The notes below the pieces were generated by a model that was given only the letters and a program-made list of their open reading frames with translations, had not been told where the DNA came from and ran no database searches. From Bacillota bacterium (GTDB lineage Bacteria; Bacillota; Clostridia; Oscillospirales; Oscillospiraceae), in assembly GCA_023393155.1 (NCBI GenBank), contig JAEWML010000257.1, positions 1 to 11,309 of the forward strand: a stretch of DNA of 11,309 nucleotides, written 5' to 3'. Shown here one piece after another: positions 1 to 5,483 of this stretch (within the stretch, counting starts at the first letter, position 1; every line of letters starts with the position of its first letter). Both the position numbers and the translations under genes were made by a program.

Positions 1-43
1 GAGGTGGAGCGGATGCACCCGGCTCACTTTATTTTGCCTGTTT

Positions 44-72
44 ATTCTATCAGTGTCGGACTCATTTGTCAA
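44..72 (-). promoter_or_regulatory. Leftward sigma-A promoter with extended -10
   Basis: Read on the minus strand, the -35 box is TTGACA (67-72) and the -10 box is TAGAAT (44-49), separated by exactly 17 bases. A TG lies one base before the -10, which makes it an extended -10. The -35 is a perfect match and the -10 matches five of six. Transcription would start near 36-38 and run off the left edge, so it serves a gene not seen here. It diverges from the small Gln/Asn-rich gene at 186. Confidence 0.8.
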
Positions 73-95
73 CCACCAACGTGTTTTTTAAAAAA

Positions 96-124
96 TTTTA
101 TTGCCTCGGCAGCAGGCATACATA
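96..124 (+). promoter_or_regulatory. Possible sporulation sigma-E-like promoter for the Q/N-rich gene
   Basis: The box CATACATA (117-124) matches seven of eight positions of the mother-cell sigma-E -10 consensus of Bacillus (CATACA-Y-T). Fourteen bases upstream lies TTTTATT (96-102), which matches about five of seven positions of the sigma-E -35. The spacing is typical for sigma-E. No convincing sigma-A promoter is seen between here and the gene at 186. The region is AT-rich, so a chance match is possible. Confidence 0.35.
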
Positions 125-185
125 AATTTCGATAAAAGCGGGAGACTATTTCTCGTACTCAGCGAAGCGAAGGGAGGTGTGCAGT

Positions 186-350
186 ATGGCACAGAACCGT
201 GAGAACAATCAGCAGAATCAGCAGCAGAAGCAGAATCAGCAGAATCAGCAGAATCAGCAGAATCAGCAGAACCAGCAGAATCAGCAGCAGAAGCATCAGC
301 AGGAGAATCAGCGGAACCAGCAGAAGAATCAGCAGCAGAACCAGCGCTGA
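186..350 (+). CDS. Small Gln/Asn-rich repeat protein (54 aa), function unknown
   Basis: The ATG at 186 follows the ribosome binding site AGGGAGG by 8 bases (171-177), and the frame ends at TGA 348-350. The protein has 54 residues: 29 Gln, 14 Asn, a few Lys/Arg, two Glu and one His. It is therefore 80% Q/N, slightly basic and without hydrophobic residues after the start. The core (residues 17-34) is six Asn-Gln-Gln units. The strong ribosome binding site, clean start and a terminator 10 bases after the stop argue that it is expressed and not a chance ORF. No known domain is recognised. The composition recalls Q/N-rich small spore proteins (gamma-type SASP, coat proteins) and aggregation-prone low-complexity proteins. 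The sigma-E-like promoter would favour a spore role, but this is inference. Its AAT/CAG codon use is unlike its GC-rich neighbours. Confidence 0.8.
   Translation: MAQNRENNQQNQQQKQNQQNQQNQQNQQNQQNQQQKHQQENQRNQQKNQQQNQR
234..287 (+). repeat. Tandem 9-bp coding repeat (AATCAGCAG x6)
   Basis: Six in-frame copies of a 9-base unit encode Asn-Gln-Gln; the fifth copy has AAC in place of AAT. Degenerate copies of the same CAGCAG pattern continue on both sides through most of the gene. Gain or loss of whole units by slippage would keep the reading frame, so length variation between strains is expected. Confidence 0.9.
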
Positions 351-356
351 TTTTTC

Positions 357-399
357 CGGAGGCCGTCGGGGAGCGGGCGTTGCCCCCCGACGGCCTCTG
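357..399 (+). terminator. Intrinsic terminator of the Q/N-rich gene
   Basis: A long GC-rich inverted repeat (arms 357-371 and 385-399, core GAGGCCGTCGGGG with its complement) encloses a 13-base loop. It is followed by CATTTTG, a short T-run. It lies directly after the stop codon at 350 and isolates the small gene from the transporter downstream. The weak T-tract makes termination likely but not certain. Confidence 0.7.
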
Positions 400-527
400 C
401 ATTTTGTACGCAAAGCTCATTTTTCTGAAAGGGCTGCGCCGCCAAATCTCCTCCGGCAAAACAAGCTCTTGCGGTTTTAAGCGCAACGTGGTATCGTGAT
501 AAATACTATATTGTGTGCGACGCGCGC

Positions 528-534
528 GGGAGGA
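528..534 (+). promoter_or_regulatory. Ribosome binding site that fixes the EamA start at 539
   Basis: GGGAGGA ends four bases before ATG 539. An in-frame GTG at 515 would add eight residues, but this ribosome binding site would then lie inside the coding region, and nothing comparable precedes 515. Confidence 0.85.
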
Positions 535-538
535 ACCT

Positions 539-1495
539 ATGAAACCGTCAAAGCAGACTATGCTGGGCTATGCGTTGGCCCTGTTCACCGTGCTGGTTTG
601 GGGGGCCACCTTCATCGCCAGCAAGCAGCTTCTCGTCTTTTACACCCCTGCCCGCATTATGCTGATGCGGTTTATCCTGGCCTACATCGCCCTTTGGATC
701 ATCCGGCCCCGGCCCCTACTGCTGCCCTGGAAAACGGAGCTGCGCTTTGCCGCTTTGGGAATCGCGGGCTGTTCGATTTACTTTCTCACGGAGAACACCG
801 CGCTGCTTCACACCACGGCGGCCAACGTCAGCATTATTGTGTCCGCCGCCCCGATCATTACCGCCGTCATCGCCCACTTTGCCACCGACGAAAAACTGCA
901 CCGAAATACGCTTTTGGGCTTTCTCGTGGCCTTTTCCGGCGTGGTGCTGGTGGTGTTCAACGGGGCGTTTGTCCTCCGGGTCAGCCCCAAGGGAGACATT
1001 CTCGCCCTGCTGTCCGCCTGCTGCTGGGCAACGTACTCCGTGATGCTGCGCAAAATGCCTCCGAAGCTGGACCCCATTCTAGTCACCCGGCGAACCATGC
1101 TCTGGGGCCTGATCACCGCCGTTCCCATGGCGATTCCCGGCGGAGCGTTCTCTCTTGCTCCGCTGTCCGGGCCGTTGCCCTTGTTCGATGTTCTATTTCT
1201 GGGGCTGATCGGCAGCGCTCTGTGCTATGTGCTGTGGGGCAAGGCCTTTACGCTGCTGGGCGTGGTTGCCACCAACAACTGCCTGTATCTCATTCCCTTT
1301 GTCACTATCGTCATAGCAGGGCTGACGCTGAAAGAGCCCATCTCCCCGGCGGCGCTGGGGGGAGCGGTTTTGATTACCGCCGGGGTCATTCTGGCCCAGC
1401 GGCGCAAGGCCGCCCAGCCGTCTCAAGAGGAGCAGGAACTCCCGCTGCAAACGCCCCGGGATGCTCTTGTTGAGGATGTCTCAGAGGAGGCATAA
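539..1495 (+). CDS. EamA/DMT-superfamily transporter
   Basis: This is a 318-residue inner-membrane protein with ten predicted hydrophobic helices arranged as two EamA repeats (about residues 10-141 and 153-289). Each repeat ends in the usual Gly-rich segment (SGVVLVVFNG near 133-142; GGAVLITAGVILAQRRK near 274-290). The early WGATFIASK motif (21-29) and the TNNCLYLIPF segment (245-254) are typical of drug/metabolite exporters of the RhaT/YdcZ/PecM type. The C-terminal 28 residues are a hydrophilic Glu-rich tail. Length and topology are normal for the family. Members export amino acids, metabolites or drugs, but the substrate cannot be read from sequence. It stands alone between two terminator hairpins; weak -10-like AT-rich sequence lies near 492-512 but no clear -35 is visible. 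Confidence 0.9.
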   Translation: MKPSKQTMLGYALALFTVLVWGATFIASKQLLVFYTPARIMLMRFILAYIALWIIRPRPLLLPWKTELRFAALGIAGCSIYFLTENTALLHTTAANVSIIVSAAPIITAVIAHFATDEKLHRNTLLGFLVAFSGVVLVVFNGAFVLRVSPKGDILALLSACCWATYSVMLRKMPPKLDPILVTRRTMLWGLITAVPMAIPGGAFSLAPLSGPLPLFDVLFLGLIGSALCYVLWGKAFTLLGVVATNNCLYLIPFVTIVIAGLTLKEPISPAALGGAVLITAGVILAQRRKAAQPSQEEQELPLQTPRDALVEDVSEEA

Positions 1496-1507
1496 CATAT
1501 TTATAAT

Positions 1508-1538
1508 GAGGAGGAGGCCGCATCGCGGCCTCCTCCTC
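1508..1538. terminator. Hairpin between convergent genes, possible bidirectional terminator
   Basis: A perfect 14-bp inverted repeat (GAGGAGGAGGCCGC and its complement) has a 3-base loop and lies 12 bases after the transporter stop. It is also 26 bases beyond the stop of the convergent gene that ends at 1565. T-tracts are poor on both sides (CTTGCC on the plus strand, ATTATAAAT on the minus strand), so it is a strong stem with weak terminator context. Confidence 0.65.
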
Positions 1539-1564
1539 TTGCCGCAGCGTGGCTTTAGGCCGCG

Positions 1565-2965
1565 TCACAGCTCCGTAAATTCAAGGACTTCCTTCGTCCG
1601 CTCAAACTCCTCATACCGCAGTCCCCTGTCCTCCAGCTCCATCTCCCCCACCTGATTGTCGTAGGGATCGGCCCGCCAGTGGTCCTGGGGCACGTCAAAT
1701 GCAGCCTGAAACGCCGTGTTAGCGGTCATCCGGTAACTATCCAGATTGCCGAAATAAAACCGGCGGCGAGCCTCGTTTCCCTCCCGCACGGCGCCCGCCC
1801 CGAAGGAGGGGTCTGCATACAGCCAGCCGTGGGGCGCGATGTAAAACCGCGCCCAGTCGTGTGCGCCGCAAAAGCCCGGCTCCGCCTTCCATCCGCTTTC
1901 CCACCGGGCCGGAACGCCCGCGCAGCGGCAAAGCGTGATAAACAGCAGCGCCATCACGCCGCAGTCTCCCACGAGGTTTCTCGCGCAGTTCTCCGCAATA
2001 TTTTCAAGGCCGAAATAGGCCCGGACATAGGTGTATTTCACATTCAGCGTCACAAAATCGTAAAGCCTTCGGGCTTTTTCCAGCGGCTCCTCCACGCCCT
2101 TCGTCAGCTCCGCCGCCAGAACGCGGAGATACGGGGTAAACAGAAGATGGGGCGGCTCCTCCGCCAAAAACTCCTCCGGAGGGTAGGCAGACTCTCCCCC
2201 GCTTTTCCCCGGGCTGGTTAAATCCGCATACCGGGCCGTGCGCACATAGGAAAATTCCACCTCAAAGGGATGGTTTTCCTCCATGCGCTCCTCCCAAAAC
2301 GCCACCCGCTGGGGCGCATCCTCCGGGGAAATATGGGCAGGCTCCGGGGAAATTCGCTCGATACGGAGTTCGCTCTGCGCGTCGCACGCGCAGGGCAGGG
2401 GCAGGTATGCCCGGACCCGCTCTCCCTCTCGGAACGTCCCCTCTTTCAGCCGCAGGGACGCGCGGCACCGGATGCGGGCAGATAGCTCCCCCTTTTCCGC
2501 CAACAGGCGCGCCACGCGGTCCAGCCGGGACTCGCCGTCCTCCCGTGCGGCGCCGGAGCCGTCTGCGCCCAGTTGGGAAGCTCCCGCCCGGGCGGCATAG
2601 GACGCGTCGGTTTTGCACAAAGAGTCAAAAAAGCGGTCAAAGTAATGAGGAACGCCTTGTATATAAATCCAGTCAATCCGCCCCGCCTCCGTCAGCGCGT
2701 CAAACTCCTCCGCCGTAAAATCCGGAGCGGCGGATTGGGCCAGAGCGACAGCTTCCTCCCGGGTAAGAGGATAATCCGCCGGAAGGCGGGCCATCATCTC
2801 CCGCTGGGCAGTCAGGCAGCGCTTCAGCGGCTCCGGCGTATTGGGCACGTTTAAATACCGCAGGGCGGCGCGGTCCGCCCCGGCAAACTCCCCAAAGCTT
2901 TTCAGGCGCAGAACATCCTCCGGCAGGCCAATGTGAAGGTATCTGAAGTTGTCGTTGAAGCCCAT
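1565..2965 (-). CDS. Transglutaminase-like domain protein (putative cysteine peptidase)
   Basis: This 466-residue protein has the transglutaminase/papain-like core at about residues 295-405. The catalytic triad can be placed as Cys335 (LVGDCG), His369 (CGAHDW) and Asp385 (YADPSFG), in the order and spacing of the family. Residues 1-150 form a charged helical region with no recognised domain, and 160-250 look beta-rich. There is no signal peptide or membrane segment, so it should be cytosolic, unlike many secreted members. The start is supported by AAAAGGAGG four bases upstream. It is the last gene of the leftward block, 73 bases after the DUF819 gene. Bacterial proteins with this core are mostly peptidases rather than cross-linking enzymes. 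Given its neighbours it may act on murein peptides or other gamma-glutamyl/isopeptide substrates, which is inference. Confidence 0.8.
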   Translation of the reverse strand: MGFNDNFRYLHIGLPEDVLRLKSFGEFAGADRAALRYLNVPNTPEPLKRCLTAQREMMARLPADYPLTREEAVALAQSAAPDFTAEEFDALTEAGRIDWIYIQGVPHYFDRFFDSLCKTDASYAARAGASQLGADGSGAAREDGESRLDRVARLLAEKGELSARIRCRASLRLKEGTFREGERVRAYLPLPCACDAQSELRIERISPEPAHISPEDAPQRVAFWEERMEENHPFEVEFSYVRTARYADLTSPGKSGGESAYPPEEFLAEEPPHLLFTPYLRVLAAELTKGVEEPLEKARRLYDFVTLNVKYTYVRAYFGLENIAENCARNLVGDCGVMALLFITLCRCAGVPARWESGWKAEPGFCGAHDWARFYIAPHGWLYADPSFGAGAVREGNEARRRFYFGNLDSYRMTANTAFQAAFDVPQDHWRADPYDNQVGEMELEDRGLRYEEFERTKEVLEFTEL

Positions 2966-2981
2966 GCTTCCTCCTTTTCCC

Positions 2982-3019
2982 GGCGCCCGGCCTCCCCGAA
3001 AACGGGGTGGCCGGGCGCC
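2982..3019. other. Intercistronic hairpin before the transglutaminase gene
   Basis: An 11-bp GC stem (GGCGCCCGGCC and its complement), one T-T mismatch, five more pairs and an AAAA loop (plus strand) fill most of the 73-base gap between the DUF819 and transglutaminase genes. On the minus strand it ends about three bases before AAAAGGAGG, the next ribosome binding site, and no T-tract follows. It is better read as an mRNA stability or translation-control element, or partial attenuator, than as a full terminator. Confidence 0.75.
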
Positions 3020-3038
3020 TGTCTGTTCGTTTCTTAGT

Positions 3039-4223
3039 TTATGCCATCAGCTTGAGAATCGCGCCCATGGCAAGCCCGGCGAAGTTTCCGATGGCCGCGC
3101 CCAGCACGCCCATCAAAACGCCGATGCCCGCGTAGGACTCATGATAGGCCACCGCAATAATCGGCGAAGAGGCGCTGCCTCCGATATTGGCCACCGACGC
3201 TGTGGACACCATGCACAAATCCCAGTGGAACACCTTGGACAGAAAATACATAAGCGCCACATGAATGATGAGGATAAACACGCCGTAAACCACCCACATA
3301 GGCGCGGAGAGCAGGTCGTTGAGGGGCGCCTGCGTCGCCAGCAGAGACACCACCGCATACAGCAGGATGTTGGACAGCTCCTCCACCGCGGGCAGCTTTC
3401 CGATGGGGGTCATGGCGCACGCAAGGCCCAGCACGGTTACAAACACGGTGGTGCAGGTGCCCTTGTCGAACATGCTCAAGCCCACGGCCTTGAAGCCGGT
3501 ATTCATCAGCAGACCGATTTTCTGAGACATGGCGGAGACGAACAGCGCAAGGCCGATCAGCCAAATCCAGTCGGCGGACTTTGCCTGCTTCTTCTCCTTG
3601 GCAACCTCGGCATTGGCGGCATCGGCCACGGCGGAGAGCTTGGAGGTATCGGCCTTTACGGAATTGTCCCACTTTTTGGAATACCTCACCATGAAGAGGA
3701 GCAGGGCAATCCACACGGAATAGCACACCGTATCCAGCGCCAGAGCGCAGCTATACGCGCCGGGGTCCACGGGAAGCGCGTCCTGCATGGCGGCCATGTT
3801 GGCCGAGCCGCCCACCCAGGAGGCGTACAGCGCGGCGGTGGCTGCCCAGGTATCCGCCCCCAGCATCCCCTTGAAAATGGGGTAACCAATGATGAAGCCT
3901 GCGGCAATGGTCACGGAGCAGCCGAGGAAAATGGCCACCATCCGCCCACCCAGCTTTGCAAGCTTTCGGAAGTCGCAGCGCAGCAGCATCACGAAAATCA
4001 TTGAGTAGAGCAGGTTGTTTTTCAGCCCGCTGTATGCGGCTGAGCACTCCTCCGAGGCATACAGGCCCATGGTGCAAAACACCATGTTCAGCACGTAAAT
4101 CCACACCAGCGGGGGAACCCAGTTGAAAATCTTCCACTTGGCGTACTTTTCCAGTGCCAGCAGTCCGCCGGCCAGGAACATCAGAAACGCAATGTAAGTA
4201 AAGCCGTTGGTAATCGTAAACAT
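3039..4223 (-). CDS. DUF819 family membrane protein (YjcL-like), putative transporter
   Basis: A 394-residue polytopic membrane protein with roughly ten to twelve hydrophobic segments and a charged cytoplasmic loop at about 181-217 between two halves. The two halves carry related Gly/Ser signatures: WVGGSANMAAMQ at 136-147 and NIGGSASSPIIA at 346-357. Such paired unwound motifs are seen in inverted-repeat secondary transporters. This matches the DUF819/YjcL family, which has no settled function. The start is supported by AAGGGAG about nine bases upstream. The gene lies between a dipeptide epimerase and a transglutaminase-like gene on the same strand, so uptake of a dipeptide or murein peptide is a reasonable guess. 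The family call is firm; the substrate is inference. Confidence 0.85.
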   Translation of the reverse strand: MFTITNGFTYIAFLMFLAGGLLALEKYAKWKIFNWVPPLVWIYVLNMVFCTMGLYASEECSAAYSGLKNNLLYSMIFVMLLRCDFRKLAKLGGRMVAIFLGCSVTIAAGFIIGYPIFKGMLGADTWAATAALYASWVGGSANMAAMQDALPVDPGAYSCALALDTVCYSVWIALLLFMVRYSKKWDNSVKADTSKLSAVADAANAEVAKEKKQAKSADWIWLIGLALFVSAMSQKIGLLMNTGFKAVGLSMFDKGTCTTVFVTVLGLACAMTPIGKLPAVEELSNILLYAVVSLLATQAPLNDLLSAPMWVVYGVFILIIHVALMYFLSKVFHWDLCMVSTASVANIGGSASSPIIAVAYHESYAGIGVLMGVLGAAIGNFAGLAMGAILKLMA

Positions 4224-4346
4224 GTTGTTCTCTCCCTTTTTATTTCAGATTGCCGGTTTTGCGGTTCCCATACCGCCCGTACGCGCGATTCGGCGCACGC
4301 GGCGCCCCATTTCCCAGCTTCCCGCCCCCTTCCGTTGCTCGTCGCC

Positions 4347-4367
4347 GGGGCGGCCTCGCCCCGCCGG
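4347..4367. other. GC-rich hairpin after the epimerase gene
   Basis: CGGGGCG and CGCCCCG form a 7-bp stem with a short loop, just after the epimerase stop in the 150-base gap before the DUF819 gene. On the minus strand no T-run follows. The rest of the gap (4224-4373) holds GC-rich sequence with a small GCGGT/ACCGC dyad and the DUF819 ribosome binding site; no promoter is clear. The hairpin may lower read-through, but the four genes can still be one transcript. Confidence 0.45.
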
Positions 4368-4373
4368 ATTTTC

Positions 4374-5465
4374 TCAGTCCAAATACGTGATGCCCCGGAT
4401 GCCCGTCACGCCGAGGCCCGGCGCGTCGGACACGGTGATGTCCTTCTCGTTAAACACCGCGCCCCCCTCCACGGGGTCCTCGCTGCACAGGACGGGGCCG
4501 TCCAGGTCCACCTTGGTGATGATTTTCTTTCCGCAGGCCAGATGCACCGCCGCGTTGACGCTGACCTTAGCCTCCAGCATACAGCCGATCATGCACTCCA
4601 CGCCATAAACCTCGGCGGCGGAGGCAATTTTCAGCGCGTTCCACAATCCGCCGCACTTCATCAGCTTGATATTCACCAAATCCGCCGCGCCCATCTGCAT
4701 GATTTTCACGGCGTCCTCGGGGGAAAAGACGCTCTCGTCCGCCAGCACCGGGACATAGCTCCGCTCGGTGACGTATTTCAGGCCCTCGAAGTCGTGGGCC
4801 TTTACCGGCTGCTCCACAAATTCAATGTCCAGCCCCTTTTCCTGCATCTGGTTCAGCAGCGTGACCGCCTGTTTGGGGGACCAGGCCTGGTTCGCGTCGA
4901 TGCGGATGCACACATCGCTCCCCGCCGCCTGCCGCACGGCGGCCAGCCGGGCCACGTCCAGCGCCGGGTTTGCGCCCACCTTCACCTTCAGGCAGTCATA
5001 GCCCCTTTCGATGGCGTTTCGCGCGTCGCGGGCCATTTCCTCCGGGTCGTTGACGCTGATGGTGATGTCGGTGATGATGTTCTTCCGTGCGCCGCCCATC
5101 AGCTTGTAAACCGGGACCTTGTAAAGCTGGCCGTACAAATCCCACAGGGCCATGTCCATGGCCGCCTTGGCGCTGGTGTTCTTGAGAATACAGCCGTTCA
5201 GGGCAGTCATCAAATCCTCAAACTCGTCCACGTCCCGGCCCACCACCGTTTTGATGATGTGGTCCTTCAATGCGCCGATGATCGCCCCGGTGGTGTCGCC
5301 AGTGATGACGCCGGTGGGGGGCGCCTCGCCATAGCCCACCGCGCCCGTGTCCGTGTGGACCTCCACAATAACGTCCTCCACGCTGTTCACCTGCCGCAGC
5401 GCCGTTTTAAACGGAACCCGCAGGGGAACGGAGATATGTCCCAGCCGGACCTCTGTAATTTTCAT
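4374..5465 (-). CDS. Dipeptide epimerase (L-Ala-D/L-Glu epimerase type)
   Basis: This 363-residue protein belongs to the mandelate racemase/enolase superfamily, muconate-lactonising subgroup. An N-terminal capping domain (1-125) precedes a TIM barrel. The catalytic pieces are present: KVK with Lys160/Lys162, metal ligands Asp190 (RIDAN), Glu218 (VEQP) and Asp243 (ADES), and the opposite-face Lys267 (NIKLMK). The DLD motif (Asp320, Asp322) before GP is the dipeptide alpha-amino binding signature of L-Ala-D/L-Glu epimerases such as YcjG and YkfB. Those enzymes convert L-Ala-D-Glu from murein turnover to L-Ala-L-Glu. The start is supported by AGGAGGAGG upstream. It begins 18 bases after the PepV-type gene, so the two are one operon, and PepV could cleave its product. 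Exact dipeptide specificity is not readable. Confidence 0.9.
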   Translation of the reverse strand: MKITEVRLGHISVPLRVPFKTALRQVNSVEDVIVEVHTDTGAVGYGEAPPTGVITGDTTGAIIGALKDHIIKTVVGRDVDEFEDLMTALNGCILKNTSAKAAMDMALWDLYGQLYKVPVYKLMGGARKNIITDITISVNDPEEMARDARNAIERGYDCLKVKVGANPALDVARLAAVRQAAGSDVCIRIDANQAWSPKQAVTLLNQMQEKGLDIEFVEQPVKAHDFEGLKYVTERSYVPVLADESVFSPEDAVKIMQMGAADLVNIKLMKCGGLWNALKIASAAEVYGVECMIGCMLEAKVSVNAAVHLACGKKIITKVDLDGPVLCSEDPVEGGAVFNEKDITVSDAPGLGVTGIRGITYLD

Positions 5466-5483
5466 ATTCTTCCTCCTCCTGTT

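Noticed and set aside
186..350. CRISPR array or non-coding satellite at the CAG repeats
   Set aside because: The units are 9 bases, contiguous and without spacers, and lie in one frame with a ribosome binding site, start and stop.
88..486. A 132-residue Ser/Ala/Asp-rich frame antisense to the Q/N gene
   Set aside because: It is the reverse complement of the CAG/AAT repeats, has no ribosome binding site and crosses the terminator.
515..538. GTG 515 as the EamA start
   Set aside because: The only good ribosome binding site (528-534) lies inside this extension and serves ATG 539.
496..1473. A 325-residue open frame overlapping almost all of the EamA transporter in another frame
   Set aside because: Its translation is low in hydrophobic order and rich in Arg/His/Gly/Pro, typical of a shadow frame in GC-rich DNA. 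The transporter frame has a ribosome binding site and ten helices.
2949..4004. A 351-residue plus-strand frame opposite the DUF819 gene
   Set aside because: Gly/His/Gln-rich shadow of a hydrophobic membrane protein; no ribosome binding site and no domain.
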